Source of the DNA: CALZKI01 sp045124055
GTDB lineage: Bacteria; Bacillota; Clostridia; Lachnospirales; Lachnospiraceae
Length of the DNA stretch: 64,000 bases
Assembly: GCA_045124055.1 (NCBI GenBank)
Contig: JBGVKZ010000049.1
Location: forward strand, 1 to 64,000
Reading direction: 5' to 3'
The first letter of the stretch is position 1; every line of letters begins with the position of its first letter. Below the pieces are notes generated by a model that was not told where the DNA came from, made no database searches, and saw only the letters and a program-made list of their open reading frames with translations. The position numbers and the translations under genes are program-made. Of this stretch, positions 51,215-61,687 are shown one piece after another.

Positions 51215-53866
51215 CTATAACTGGCTTTCTAATACTTCTGAGACTTTGGCAATCGCCTCTGGAATTCCGGCTGGATTTTTACCACCTGCCTGAGCCATAT
51301 TTGGTCGTCCGCCACCGCCGCCGCCTACTAAAGCTGCAATTCCTTTGATTAAATTTCCTGCGTGTGCACCTTTGGCAAGGGCCAAATCTGTTGCCATTGC
51401 CATTAAGTTAACTTTTCCGTCCACTTCAGAGGCAAGAACAACTACGCCATCACCCAATTTATCTTTTAACTGGTCACCAAGTTCACGAAGGCCATTCATA
51501 TCTACGCCCTGAACACTAGTTGCAAGAAGTTTTACACCTTTGACAGTAACAACTTGCTCCATAACGTTACCTAAAGCATCTTTTGCTGCTTTACTCTTTA
51601 AGGAATCTAATTCACTCTGCATCATTTTCATTTCTGCAAGCAAATGTTCTGCTTTTTCTACAACGTTTGCTGGATTTGCTTTTAATACACTGGCTACTTT
51701 TGCAAAGTCTTCTTCAATTTTTGCATAGTATGCAAAGACACCGTTGCCGGTTAACGCTTCAATTCTTCTAACACCAGCAGCTACACCGCTTTCTGATACG
51801 ATTTTAAATGCCGAGATGAGTCCTGTGTTAGCTACATGTGTACCACCACATAATTCTTTTGAAAAATCACCCATTTCTACTACACGAACAGATTCGCCGT
51901 ATTTTTCACCAAAAAGTGCCATAGCACCTGTCTTTTTCGCATCTTCCTGACTCATTACATTGGTAACAACCTGAATATTTTCTGCAATTTTTTCATTAAC
52001 CATTTTTTCAACAGCTTTGATTTCGTCCTGAGTCATAGCCTGAAAATGGCTAAAGTCAAAACGAAGTCTGTCCTCATTTACAAAAGAACCTGCCTGTTCT
52101 ACGTGTTGTCCTAAAACCGTTCTAAGTGCTTTTTGTAAAAGGTGCGTCGCACTATGGTTTTTACAAGTATTGGCACGTTTTTCTGCATCTACCAAAAGGG
52201 TTACTTCATCACCTTTTTTGAACATACCTTTGGTCACTTTACCAACGTGTCCCACCTTACCGCCAAGTAATTTAATGGTGTCTAACACTTCAAATTCATT
52301 GTCGCCCACAGTAATCATACCTGTATCTGCACTCTGACCACCCATAGTTGCATAGAATGGTGTTTCTTCTACAATAATTGTACCAGTCTGACCATCCGAT
52401 AATGCTTCGACAATTTCATCTTCGGTAGTAAGTACAGTAATCTTTGAACAATGCGTTAATCTATCATAACCCACAAATTCCGTTGTAATACCTGCATCAA
52501 TAGACTCATATACGGTCACATCAGCACCCATATAGTTTGTTACTTTTCTGGCATTACGTGCTTTTGTCTTTTGTTCCTGCATACAAGCTTTAAAGCCTTC
52601 TTCATCTAAAGTAAAGCCTTTTTCCTGCAAAATTTCCATTGTTAAGTCCAGTGGGAATCCGTAAGTATCGTATAATTTGAAAGCTTCTGCACCAGAAAGT
52701 TCTGTTTTGCCCTCTTTTTTCATAGCATCTTCCATATCGGCTAAAATAGAAAGTCCCTGGTCAATAGTTTTATTAAACTGCTTTTCTTCCTGTGTTAAAA
52801 CATTTAAAATAAAAGCTTTCTTTTCTTCTAACTCTGGATATCCGTCTTTTGACTCTGCAATAACGGTCTGACTTAAATTGGCAAGAAATTCACCTTCAAT
52901 GCCAAGTAATCTTCCGTGTCGAGCCGCACGACGAATCAATCTTCTAAGTACATATCCTCTACCTTCATTCGTTGGCATTACACCATCAGAAATTAAGAAG
53001 GTTGAAGAACGAATATGGTCTGTAATTAAACGGATAGAAACGTCTTTTGCTTCATCACTTTGGTAAGTAACACCAGCCAATTCGCAAATTCTATCTCTAA
53101 TAGCTTTCATTGTGTCAATGTCAAATACACTGTTTACATCCTGTACTACTACTGCAAGACGCTCAAGACCCATACCTGTATCAATATTTTTATTTGCTAA
53201 TTCTACATAATTGCCTTTTCCGTCGCCATCAAACTGTGTGAATACGTTGTTCCAAACTTCCATAAATCTGTCGCAATCACAACCAACTTTACAATCTGGT
53301 TTGCCACAACCATATTTGATACCACGGTCGTAGTAAATTTCAGAACATGGTCCACAAGGACCTGCACCATGCTCCCAGAAGTTGTCACATTTTCCGTCTG
53401 CATCACGATAAAAACGGGTGATTTTTTCGGCTGGAACACCGATTTCTTTTGTCCAGATTTCAAAAGCCTCTTCATCTTCACCATAAATAGAAGGATACAA
53501 TCTGTCTTCTTCCATTCCGATAACTTTGGTTAAAAACTCCCAACTCCAAGCAATCGCTTCATGTTTGAAGTAATCACCAAAAGAGAAGTTTCCAAGCATT
53601 TCAAAAAAAGTTAAATGTCTGGCTGTTTTACCAACGTTATCAATATCACCTGTTCTTACACATTTCTGACAAGTGGTTACTCTTTTTCTTGGTGGAATCT
53701 CCTGTCCGGTAAAATATGGCTTAAGTGGTGCCATTCCGGCATTGATTAAAAGCAAACTGTTATCATTGTGTGGTACTAATGAAAAACTGTTCATTTTCAA
53801 ATGGTCTTTACTTTCAAAGAATTCCAAATACATTCTACGCAATTCATTTACGCCGTAATTTTTCAT
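51215..53866 (-). CDS. alaS: Alanyl-tRNA synthetase
   Basis: 883 residues, normal length. The class II catalytic core starts with FFESKDHLKMNSFSLVPHND. The editing domain has the zinc motif HSATHLL (about 570) and its partner CGGTHV (about 667). The C-terminal oligomerisation domain ends with GGGGGGRPNMAQAGG, the DHHA1 nucleotide-binding glycines. The gene starts 36 bases after glyS with AGGAGG, so two aminoacyl-tRNA synthetases share a transcript. Confidence 0.98.
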   Translation of the reverse strand: MKNYGVNELRRMYLEFFESKDHLKMNSFSLVPHNDNSLLLINAGMAPLKPYFTGQEIPPRKRVTTCQKCVRTGDIDNVGKTARHLTFFEMLGNFSFGDYFKHEAIAWSWEFLTKVIGMEEDRLYPSIYGEDEEAFEIWTKEIGVPAEKITRFYRDADGKCDNFWEHGAGPCGPCSEIYYDRGIKYGCGKPDCKVGCDCDRFMEVWNNVFTQFDGDGKGNYVELANKNIDTGMGLERLAVVVQDVNSVFDIDTMKAIRDRICELAGVTYQSDEAKDVSIRLITDHIRSSTFLISDGVMPTNEGRGYVLRRLIRRAARHGRLLGIEGEFLANLSQTVIAESKDGYPELEEKKAFILNVLTQEEKQFNKTIDQGLSILADMEDAMKKEGKTELSGAEAFKLYDTYGFPLDLTMEILQEKGFTLDEEGFKACMQEQKTKARNARKVTNYMGADVTVYESIDAGITTEFVGYDRLTHCSKITVLTTEDEIVEALSDGQTGTIIVEETPFYATMGGQSADTGMITVGDNEFEVLDTIKLLGGKVGHVGKVTKGMFKKGDEVTLLVDAEKRANTCKNHSATHLLQKALRTVLGQHVEQAGSFVNEDRLRFDFSHFQAMTQDEIKAVEKMVNEKIAENIQVVTNVMSQEDAKKTGAMALFGEKYGESVRVVEMGDFSKELCGGTHVANTGLISAFKIVSESGVAAGVRRIEALTGNGVFAYYAKIEEDFAKVASVLKANPANVVEKAEHLLAEMKMMQSELDSLKSKAAKDALGNVMEQVVTVKGVKLLATSVQGVDMNGLRELGDQLKDKLGDGVVVLASEVDGKVNLMAMATDLALAKGAHAGNLIKGIAALVGGGGGGRPNMAQAGGKNPAGIPEAIAKVSEVLESQL

Positions 53867-53902
53867 AGGTCTATTATCCTCCTAATGTACCCTTCTCCCA
53901 AA

Positions 53903-55291
53903 TTAGAAATCAAATTTATCAGCAAAATATGCTTCTAAGTCTGCAATCGCAACTCTTTCCTGTTCCATAGAATCACGGAAACGAACGGTTACACAATTAT
54001 CTGTTTCCGATTCAAAATCGTATGTAACACAGAAAGGTGTACCGATTTCGTCCTGTCTACGATATCTCTTACCGATATTTCCTCTATCGTCAAATTCGCA
54101 GTTATATTTTTTAGAAAGACGTGCAAAAATCTTTTCTGCACCTTCATTTAATTTCTTAGAAAGTGGAAGCACACCGATTTTTACTGGTGCTAAAGCTGGA
54201 TGGAAATGTAATACAGTTCTTACATCACCCTCACCAATTTCTTCTTCATCATAAGCTGCACAAAGGAAAGCAAGTACCACACGGTCAGCACCCAGAGATG
54301 GTTCTACAACGTATGGAACATATTTCTCTTTCTTTTCATCATCAAAATAGCTCATATCCTGACCAGATACGTTCTGATGCTGGGTTAAGTCATAGTCTGT
54401 TCTGTCCGCAATACCCCAAAGTTCGCCCCAGCCAAATGGGAACTTAAATTCGATATCAGTGGTTCCTTTTGAGTAGAAACATAATTCTTCTGGTGCATGG
54501 TCACGAAGACGCATTTCATCTTCTTTGATACCTAGGCTCAATAACCAGTCACGACAGAAAGCTCTCCAATACTGGAACCATTCTAAGTCTGTACCCGGTT
54601 CACAGAAGAATTCTAATTCCATCTGCTCAAATTCTCTTGTTCTGAATGTAAAGTTACCTGGTGTAATTTCATTTCTAAAAGATTTACCAATCTGACCAAT
54701 ACCAAATGGAATTTTCTTTCTGGAGGTACGCTGTACATTTTTAAAGTTTACAAAAATACCCTGTGCTGTTTCCGGTCTTAAGTAAACCGTATTTTTTGCA
54801 TCTTCTGTTACACCCTGGAATGTCTTAAACATTAAGTTAAACTGACGAATATCTGTAAAGTTATGTTTACCACAAGTTGGGCATAAAACATTGTTATCTT
54901 CAATAAATGCTTTCATTTCTTCCTGAGAAAAAGCATCGATTGGTTTACTAAGTTCCATATTGTTTTCTGCACAATAATCTTCAATCAATTTATCTGCACG
55001 GAAACGTTCGTGACATTCTTTACAATCCATCAGTGGATCAGCAAATCCACCAAGGTGTCCGCTGGCAACCCAAGTCTGTGGGTTCATTAAAATCGCACAA
55101 TCTACACCTACGTTGTATGGATTTTCTACCACGAATTTCTGCCACCACGCTTTTTTTACGTTGTTCTTAAGTTCAACGCCTAAATTACCATAATCCCAAG
55201 TATTAGCAAGACCGCCGTAAATTTCAGAGCCAGGATATACAAATCCTCTTGCCTTTGCTAACGCTACGATTTTTTCCATTGTTTTTTCCAT
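53903..55291 (-). CDS. glyS: Glycyl-tRNA synthetase (single-chain alpha2 type)
   Basis: 462 residues of the homodimeric GlyRS class. EIYGGLANTWDYGNLGVELKNN is the N-terminal signature. Class II motif 2 is GKSFRNEITPGNFTFRTREF, and motif 3 is VEPSLGADRVVLAFL. A C-terminal anticodon-binding domain (about 365-462) follows. CKECHERFRAD and CPTCGKHNF are the Zn-type insertion cysteines. GAGG precedes the ATG, 19 bases after the lipoprotein gene. No T-box is visible in front of it. Confidence 0.97.
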   Translation of the reverse strand: MEKTMEKIVALAKARGFVYPGSEIYGGLANTWDYGNLGVELKNNVKKAWWQKFVVENPYNVGVDCAILMNPQTWVASGHLGGFADPLMDCKECHERFRADKLIEDYCAENNMELSKPIDAFSQEEMKAFIEDNNVLCPTCGKHNFTDIRQFNLMFKTFQGVTEDAKNTVYLRPETAQGIFVNFKNVQRTSRKKIPFGIGQIGKSFRNEITPGNFTFRTREFEQMELEFFCEPGTDLEWFQYWRAFCRDWLLSLGIKEDEMRLRDHAPEELCFYSKGTTDIEFKFPFGWGELWGIADRTDYDLTQHQNVSGQDMSYFDDEKKEKYVPYVVEPSLGADRVVLAFLCAAYDEEEIGEGDVRTVLHFHPALAPVKIGVLPLSKKLNEGAEKIFARLSKKYNCEFDDRGNIGKRYRRQDEIGTPFCVTYDFESETDNCVTVRFRDSMEQERVAIADLEAYFADKFDF

Positions 55292-55310
55292 AGTTTACCT
55301 CTTTCCTCAT

Positions 55311-55895
55311 TTATTCATAAATAATGTAATAAATTTCCTTTGTATCGTCTGTGATAGATACTTCTTTGGCACTATTGCCCTTTTGCAACCCATCACTTAT
55401 ATAAATCACCTTATCCGCCACCTTCACATTGACAGGCTCTGTAAAGATAACTACGTGATAATCGCCTTCCTTTTGAATCTCCTCATAGGTAAGCTTCTGA
55501 TTCAAGTCATCTGCTGCATAAAAAGTACCTTCTACATCATATCCATCTTTTTCTGCCTCAGATAACAAGCCCACAAATAATGTTTCTTCGTTGAAAGATT
55601 CATAATCTTTCGAGGTCTGATATTCCACAGTTGCTCTCAAAATGCCTTCTTCTAATTTAAACTTTTTCAATTCAATCGCATCTTCCCCAGTTTCATCATT
55701 ATAGGCAAGAATATCTGCTTCTGCACTTTGCTGCAACTCATACTCATCATAATAAGGTGCTGTGAATTCTTCCACAATATAGCTTTTTACAACTCCATCT
55801 TTTTTAATGGTCATACTCGATGTATCCTGAGAAGCGGCACAACCAATTAAAAGGGGAATTGTGCATAATAAGAATGCTGCCAATTTTTTTCGCAT
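55311..55895 (-). CDS. Putative lipoprotein of unknown function
   Basis: 194 residues. A signal peptide ends in lipobox LLIGC (Cys 19). The mature part is acidic and beta-strand-rich, with no motif I recognise. GGAGG precedes the ATG. It is the first gene of a transcript with glyS and alaS, driven by the promoter at 55954-55982. Confidence 0.85.
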   Translation of the reverse strand: MRKKLAAFLLCTIPLLIGCAASQDTSSMTIKKDGVVKSYIVEEFTAPYYDEYELQQSAEADILAYNDETGEDAIELKKFKLEEGILRATVEYQTSKDYESFNEETLFVGLLSEAEKDGYDVEGTFYAADDLNQKLTYEEIQKEGDYHVVIFTEPVNVKVADKVIYISDGLQKGNSAKEVSITDDTKEIYYIIYE

Positions 55896-55953
55896 CTGAT
55901 TCCTCCGTTCAAAGAGTTCATTGGTTATTTTATATGAAAACTCAATAAATTAC

Positions 55954-55982
55954 ATTATATATAACTTATAAAAGTTTTTCAA
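55954..55982 (-). promoter_or_regulatory. Promoter of the lipoprotein-glyS-alaS transcript
   Basis: TTGAAA (55977-55982) and TATAAT (55954-55959) on the minus strand, 17 bases apart, just after recO. Confidence 0.75.
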
Positions 55983-55999
55983 CATTGTTTTTTCTCACT

Positions 56000-56659
56000 C
56001 TATGGTAAAAAAGCATCTCCCTCAATAATTTCCAGACTGGCAAAATGTCTGTCGTGAAAACGATTGCAATATATTTTCGCAATTTCTCTCAATTCTTCCA
56101 ATACTTCCTTAGATACTTCAAAGGAAAATAGTTTTTCAATGGTGGACTTTTCTATGTAAGAAAGTGCATAACAGGTATCTTCTAAATAGGTCTTGTTTTG
56201 TGGAAGCCCTGGAAATTCCCCATTGACCACTATGGATTTTATTTCAAAAACCATTCGCACGAAAGATAGCTCATATTTTCCCGATTCCAAAGCTCGTAAA
56301 GACTGATATAAAAGCCTTAACATAGCCACTGCATCTAGATTTTCTCTAGTGTAATAATCCGCCACTTCCAAAAAATACATTCCCATATACGTTGCATCAA
56401 AATCTTTTCTTAATGCCTCAAAATAATTTTGAATATTGGCTTCCAAAATGTTGTAGGAATTTTTTCCTGCATATAGCCTAAACTCACCAAAGGAAAAGGG
56501 ATTGGCAACCGCCATAAGACGATTGCCAGGTTTACGACAGCCCTTTGCAAAAGCTGAAATTTTTCCCTTTTCCTTCGTTAAAATCACTACTCTTTTATCA
56601 TATTCACTTATAGGTTCAGTCTTTATAACAATCCCCGTTACTTTGGTGAAATCTTGCAT
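56000..56659 (-). CDS. recO: DNA repair protein RecO
   Basis: Recombination mediator that helps RecA load at SSB-coated gaps. 219 residues, slightly shorter than the usual 240-255. The N-terminal OB-fold is seen in TGIVIKTEPISEYDKRVVILTKEKGKISAFAKG, followed by the helical domain. The C-terminal zinc finger cysteines of many RecO proteins are not obvious; only one Cys pair region (CYALSY, YCNRF) is present. GGGAGAG precedes the ATG, which lies inside yqzL. Confidence 0.93.
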   Translation of the reverse strand: MQDFTKVTGIVIKTEPISEYDKRVVILTKEKGKISAFAKGCRKPGNRLMAVANPFSFGEFRLYAGKNSYNILEANIQNYFEALRKDFDATYMGMYFLEVADYYTRENLDAVAMLRLLYQSLRALESGKYELSFVRMVFEIKSIVVNGEFPGLPQNKTYLEDTCYALSYIEKSTIEKLFSFEVSKEVLEELREIAKIYCNRFHDRHFASLEIIEGDAFLP

Positions 56660-56792
56660 AAGGACTCTCTCCCTTTACATTGTTATTCTCAGCTTGTTCC
56701 GAAGTTTTTTTCTCCCCGCATTGCTTATATTTTAAATAATCTTCCACTTTGCCGGTACAAAAAAACTGCTTCCAGTAATTCATTTCATTCAT
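56616..56792 (-). CDS. YqzL-like small protein
   Basis: A 58-residue protein between era and recO, the same place as yqzL in Bacillus. NYWKQFFCTGKVEDYLKYKQ (residues 4-23) matches the family pattern of a Trp followed by TGxxExYLxYK. AGGAGG stands six bases before ATG 56792. Its last 44 bases overlap the start of recO in another frame. Function unknown. Confidence 0.8.
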   Translation of the reverse strand: MNEMNYWKQFFCTGKVEDYLKYKQCGEKKTSEQAENNNVKGESPYARFHQSNGDCYKD

Positions 56793-56844
56793 CTTGTGCC
56801 TCCTAAAATCTAACCTAATTTTAGATTGCACAGGAATGAAAAAA

Positions 56845-57756
56845 CTATTCTGAGTCTTTTGGATTATATCCGAAATTTTTCAATAGAAAATCGCTGTCAC
56901 GCCAGTCTTTTTTTACCTTCACCCATAGTTGAAGGTTGGCTTTCATTTCCAGAAGTTCCTCGATTTCCCATCTGGCTGCACTACCGATTTTTTTTAACAT
57001 ACTGCCTTGTTTTCCTATGATAATTCCCTTGTGCGAATCTCTTTCACAAACAATGGTGGCTTCAATATCACAAATATTTTTGCGATATTTCATACTTTCA
57101 ATACTCACCGCAATGCCGTGGGGAATTTCATCATCTAAACACTTTAATGCCTTTTCTCTGATAAGTTCTGCCACAATTTGTCTCATCGGCTGGTCTGTAA
57201 CAGTGTCCTCATCATAAAAAGGTTCTCCATAAGGCAAATATTTCATAATGCAGGAAATCAATGCCTCTGTATTGTCATTTTTAAGAGCCGATACTGGAAC
57301 AATCTCATCAAAATCCAGTTCTTTTCGGTAAGTATCAATGAATAAAAGGATTTCTTCTTTTTTTACTGTATCAATTTTGTTGATAACTAAGATTTTCGGT
57401 GTTTTTGTCTTTTTAAGCTGTTCAATAATATGCTTTTCCCCAGCACCTATAAAGGTGGTTGGTTCCACCAGCCACAAAACTACATCTACTTCCGATAACG
57501 TTCTCTCAGCAACATTTACCATATAATCGCCCAGCTTGTTTTTTGCTTTATGAATGCCCGGCGTATCCAAAAATACTATCTGCCCTTCTTGACTGGTATA
57601 CACTGTTTGAATACGATTTCTCGTGGTCTGAGGTTTATTGGATGTAATGGCAATTTTCTGCCCAATTAAACAATTCATCAAAGTAGATTTTCCTACATTT
57701 GGTCTTCCGATAATTGATACAAATCCTGATTTAAAAGCTTTGTTATTGTTCTCCAT
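56845..57756 (-). CDS. era: GTPase Era
   Basis: Ribosome-assembly GTPase binding the 3' end of 16S rRNA. G1 GRPNVGKST (about 14-22), G3 DTPG (about 66-69) and G4 NKID (about 128-131) are present. The C-terminal KH domain has the signature IVCERDSHKGIIIGKQGSMLKKIG. ATG 57756 is one base past the end of the DUF4349 gene. ATG 57768, overlapping that gene, is an alternative. Neither has a strong ribosome binding site, so translational coupling is likely. Confidence 0.97.
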   Translation of the reverse strand: MENNNKAFKSGFVSIIGRPNVGKSTLMNCLIGQKIAITSNKPQTTRNRIQTVYTSQEGQIVFLDTPGIHKAKNKLGDYMVNVAERTLSEVDVVLWLVEPTTFIGAGEKHIIEQLKKTKTPKILVINKIDTVKKEEILLFIDTYRKELDFDEIVPVSALKNDNTEALISCIMKYLPYGEPFYDEDTVTDQPMRQIVAELIREKALKCLDDEIPHGIAVSIESMKYRKNICDIEATIVCERDSHKGIIIGKQGSMLKKIGSAARWEIEELLEMKANLQLWVKVKKDWRDSDFLLKNFGYNPKDSE

Positions 57757-57757
57757 T

Positions 57758-58714
57758 TTATTTTCCATTCTGTTGTATATTCTGTTGCATATTCTGTTGC
57801 ATATTCTGCTGCATAGTTGCTGTCATATTTTGTGGACTCTTTTTCAGTGATGCTTTAACAATCGCTCTAACCACCAGAGCAATCACAAGAATAATGACTC
57901 CCCATAAAATGATATATGGCGAATTGATAACTATGAACAAGAAGAAATTCTTAAAACCTTTCCCGATATTTTCCAAACTATTCATAAAACCTTCTGAAAT
58001 TCTTTCACTCATAGAAGGTTCTTCTGTGGGCGTGTAAGTTTCCACTTCGTCCACATAAAGATTAATCGTTCCATAGTCCACTAAATTATCCATCGTACGA
58101 AGCTGGGACTCCATACTTTCAATCTGATAACGAACTTCTGAAAGTCTGCTTTGTAATGCAATAATATCTTCAATGCTTGTTGCCGTTTCCAAAAGTGCAA
58201 GTAAACTGGTTTCCTCTGCTACTAAAGCCGCTTTATGACTCTCCAAATCCACATAGCTTAAGGTCACATCTTCCTGAGAAATCGTCCTGTCCGTAATATT
58301 GGAAATATCCGAAACCTCGCTTACAAACTGGTCCATTTTATCGACAGGTACTCGTATGATAAAATCACCATATTTTAAATCATCATATGTAGTATGTATG
58401 GAAGCTGATTCCATATAGCCTCCAAGACTTGCAACTTTTGATTCTATGGTGGCAACCAGGTTGTCAAATTCGTAAGTTTCTACACTTAAACCCACGGTTT
58501 TAATAAGCTTCCGATTGTCCGTCACCAAAGTACTATCTGAACTATAACTGTCATCTATGACAGCTTCCGTCGTACTCTCATAGTACAAATCGCTACCATC
58601 ATTTACATAAGCTCCAGAAGACTCTGCCTTTGCCCCGTCATAACTTCCACAGGCGGTAAAACAAAAGAACACCATAGTCAAAATGGCTCCCAATAATGTT
58701 TTTCTTTTTTTCAT
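57758..58714 (-). CDS. DUF4349 lipoprotein
   Basis: 318 residues. A lipoprotein signal (FTACGS, Cys about 22) is followed by a DUF4349 domain (about 65-235) with a coiled-coil segment (about 155-215). A C-terminal transmembrane helix (about 268-290) is next. The tail repeats QQN-M/I four times, encoded by a 12-bp tandem repeat at about 57765-57815. Function unknown. GGGAGGG precedes the ATG. It follows the M16 peptidase by 18 bases. Confidence 0.88.
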   Translation of the reverse strand: MKKRKTLLGAILTMVFFCFTACGSYDGAKAESSGAYVNDGSDLYYESTTEAVIDDSYSSDSTLVTDNRKLIKTVGLSVETYEFDNLVATIESKVASLGGYMESASIHTTYDDLKYGDFIIRVPVDKMDQFVSEVSDISNITDRTISQEDVTLSYVDLESHKAALVAEETSLLALLETATSIEDIIALQSRLSEVRYQIESMESQLRTMDNLVDYGTINLYVDEVETYTPTEEPSMSERISEGFMNSLENIGKGFKNFFLFIVINSPYIILWGVIILVIALVVRAIVKASLKKSPQNMTATMQQNMQQNMQQNIQQNGK

Positions 58715-58732
58715 AACTTTCCCTCCCTCTCT

Positions 58733-61657
58733 TTAGTGAAATAAGGAATCTATGTGAGAAAATAACTCCTTACTTTCCTTAATTTTGCTACCTGTACCTA
58801 CTACACAGATACAATTATCTTCCATAATAGCATCTACATAGTCCGCCAGTTTTCTAATATCTTCTTCCGTTACGTTTAATACTTCATCTCTATCTTTTTG
58901 AAGCATATCCTCTGTCACTTTTGACAAATATGCATTCAAACTATAAGCTCCATAAGCAGATGGTGTAAGAGGCGAATCCAAGTCACTAACGGTGCCAATA
59001 ATGTACTGTGTTATGGTTCTTTCGTCAGCCTCATAGTTTCTTAAATATTCACTGATATTTTCATAGATTTCCACAGTTTTTTTCAAATTAGGGTCTCTAT
59101 AAGAGACAAAGAAACTGTCTCCGTTTCTCATAAAACTACACATACAACCGTAAGCTCCACCCTTTACACGCACATTGTTCCACAAATAATCATAGCCCAT
59201 CATCACACGTAATACTTTTAAAGCTCCGGTATAAACAAGTCCCTTCTTTGCAAAATTACCGGCACGACATACAAACTGTACCTGACCGGAAGTTTTGAAG
59301 GCTTCATTTAACACCTCACAATTTGGGGAAATTAGTGTTCCCTTGCCCTCTTTCTTACTTGGAAGTACGTCATAGAGCATCTGACAAATATTCTCTACTT
59401 CCTGATATCCTTCCATCGTACCTGTGTAATCCACAAGCAAACGTTCTTTGACAAAAATCTGGCGACAAAGTTCTTCCATCGTCCAAATGACATCGTCAAT
59501 TCTCTCATCAAACTTCTCAATCAATTCTTCTAGGAAACGATACTGTTCTAATCCTTTCAACTGTTCGCTGATTTTATTAGCAACACTGACATAGGATAAG
59601 GCTCTTCCTGCCGCAAGTGAATGCCCCGCAGAAACAAAAGAACTCTGGGTTTTTGCTTTCATTTCAAGAAGCAGCTCTTTTAATCGTTTCTTATCTCTAA
59701 AATTAGTTCGTAAAATCATTTCCTCCATAATTTCATAAGCAGGCTGTAATTTTCCAAACAACACTTTGGATTTTACGTCTAAAGTCAGCTTGTAATCTTC
59801 TTTTCTTTCGTAATTTGGGAAAAAGTTCGTTAAAACACCTATACCACCTGTACGGATATGGATTTCATTATATAACTCTCCATAAGTATAATTTTTTGTA
59901 TCCATAAGACCTATCAGATTTTTCATAAGTCCCACGTATACTAACTTATCTTCCGCCACATCTGAAATATCAAACATAAAACGCATATAGGCGATTCCAT
60001 TGGTTTCAATATCGTGCATTAAAATATCTGCACCCTTGGTTTTCTTCAATTCATTTTTTAGTTTTAATGTTTCTTTACCAATGTCTTCTCGTTTTAAGAG
60101 TGGAATTGTTTCCAAAACTTCTTTTGGTTCTTCTTTTTCCTGATATTCCTTTAAAGCCTTTGTCTCAAAAACAATGTTTTCCAAGGCTTCTTTTGACAGA
60201 GAATTTTTATATTCTTCTAATTTTTTCGCCAAGGCTTCTTCTTTTTCTTCATTCATGTTTAATTTAGGAGAAACAATTATCATAGAAGCATTGGTATTCT
60301 CTAAAATAGATTCTTTTAACAGCTTTTCAAAATAGCCGTTATCGATTTCTTCTCGCAATTTCTTATAAATATCATTGGCTTCTATAAAATCAAATACCTT
60401 TTTGTCATCATAAAGCCAACTATCCAACATATCAAGACCATAGGCAAGGCCCTTTGGATAAGAGCCAAAATCTGCTTCACGATACTGGAATTCAAACACA
60501 TTTAATCCTGCAAGAAGTGCCTTTTTGTCGATTCCATTTTCCACCAAGTCTTTTACCACATCTCGAATGGTATTTAAAAAGACTTCCTTCTTATCTTCCG
60601 AAGTATTTTTCGCAATAATTGCAAAATAAGGCTGGGAAATACCCATTTCTAAAGTGGAATACACATCGTCTCCTATGCCTTTTTCAATCAACGCTTTTTT
60701 AATTGGAGCTCCCTGAGAGGAACAAATCGCATAATCTAAAATTGGGAATGCCATATAATGCTCTTTGTTTCCCCTTTCTGCCACATTTACTGCAAAGGAC
60801 AAATAGGCAGCATCTTTCATTTCTTCTTCGGACATCACCGAATACTCCGAAGTAACCTCCTGCATTTTATCAAAAACTGGAGCCTTTGGAATCACTGAAT
60901 CTACTTCTATCTGTTCAAAAGAAGATAAATACTCCTTATCAATAAAATCCAATTTTTCTGCCATATCCATATCCCCATATAAGTAAATATAGCTATTACA
61001 TGGGTGATAATATTTCCTGTGAAAATCCAAAAACTCTTCATAGGAAAGACTTGGGATGACGTCTGGGTCTCCGCCAGATTCTATTCCGTAAGTATGATTT
61101 GGAAACAAGGAATCCATAATCTTTCTTTCAACTACATCATCCGGAGAAGAATATACCCCTTTCATTTCGTTGTAAACAACGCCGTTGATTTTTAAGTCAT
61201 CTTCTACATTTTCCATCTCATAGTGCCAGCCTTCTTGACGGAAAATCTTATCCTCTTTGTAGATATTTGGATAAAAAACTGCATCTAAGTACACATGCAT
61301 TAAATTCTGAAAATCTTTATCATTGCAACTTGCCACCGGATAAATTGTTTTATCCGGATAAGTCATTGCATTTAAAAAGGTATTCAAAGAACCCTTTGCC
61401 AGTTCAATAAAGGGGTCCTTTAGTGGAAACTTTTTAGAACCACACAAAACGGAATGCTCTAAAATATGTGCCACACCTGTACTATCTTTGGGTGGCGTTC
61501 TAAATCCTATATAAAATACTTTATTTTTGTCTTCATTGGAAAGCAGAGCAATTTTTGCTCCTGACTTTTTATGTCTTAATACATAAGAGAGGGAATGAAT
61601 GTCCTCAATTTCTCGTTTTTCAATTAACTCATATGCCTCAAGTTGTTCTACTGTCAT
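58733..61657 (-). CDS. M16C-family zinc metalloprotease (presequence protease-like)
   Basis: 974 residues, the size of PreP and insulinase-type peptidases with four ~240-residue domains forming a closed chamber. The inverted zinc motif HILEH (HxxEH) is at about residues 63-67, and the distal Glu lies in the helix near NEMKGVYSS. The C-terminal half has no zinc site but keeps the R/Y-type substrate loop (RVKGGAYGCMC). It probably degrades peptides in the cytosol, since no signal peptide is seen. GAAGGG precedes the ATG. Confidence 0.93.
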   Translation of the reverse strand: MTVEQLEAYELIEKREIEDIHSLSYVLRHKKSGAKIALLSNEDKNKVFYIGFRTPPKDSTGVAHILEHSVLCGSKKFPLKDPFIELAKGSLNTFLNAMTYPDKTIYPVASCNDKDFQNLMHVYLDAVFYPNIYKEDKIFRQEGWHYEMENVEDDLKINGVVYNEMKGVYSSPDDVVERKIMDSLFPNHTYGIESGGDPDVIPSLSYEEFLDFHRKYYHPCNSYIYLYGDMDMAEKLDFIDKEYLSSFEQIEVDSVIPKAPVFDKMQEVTSEYSVMSEEEMKDAAYLSFAVNVAERGNKEHYMAFPILDYAICSSQGAPIKKALIEKGIGDDVYSTLEMGISQPYFAIIAKNTSEDKKEVFLNTIRDVVKDLVENGIDKKALLAGLNVFEFQYREADFGSYPKGLAYGLDMLDSWLYDDKKVFDFIEANDIYKKLREEIDNGYFEKLLKESILENTNASMIIVSPKLNMNEEKEEALAKKLEEYKNSLSKEALENIVFETKALKEYQEKEEPKEVLETIPLLKREDIGKETLKLKNELKKTKGADILMHDIETNGIAYMRFMFDISDVAEDKLVYVGLMKNLIGLMDTKNYTYGELYNEIHIRTGGIGVLTNFFPNYERKEDYKLTLDVKSKVLFGKLQPAYEIMEEMILRTNFRDKKRLKELLLEMKAKTQSSFVSAGHSLAAGRALSYVSVANKISEQLKGLEQYRFLEELIEKFDERIDDVIWTMEELCRQIFVKERLLVDYTGTMEGYQEVENICQMLYDVLPSKKEGKGTLISPNCEVLNEAFKTSGQVQFVCRAGNFAKKGLVYTGALKVLRVMMGYDYLWNNVRVKGGAYGCMCSFMRNGDSFFVSYRDPNLKKTVEIYENISEYLRNYEADERTITQYIIGTVSDLDSPLTPSAYGAYSLNAYLSKVTEDMLQKDRDEVLNVTEEDIRKLADYVDAIMEDNCICVVGTGSKIKESKELFSHIDSLFH

Positions 61658-61687
61658 ACTTCTACCCTTCTATTTTCATCAATTTTC

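Noticed and set aside
53203..53484. 93-codon frame inside alaS on the same strand
   Set aside because: Different frame of alaS without start signals.
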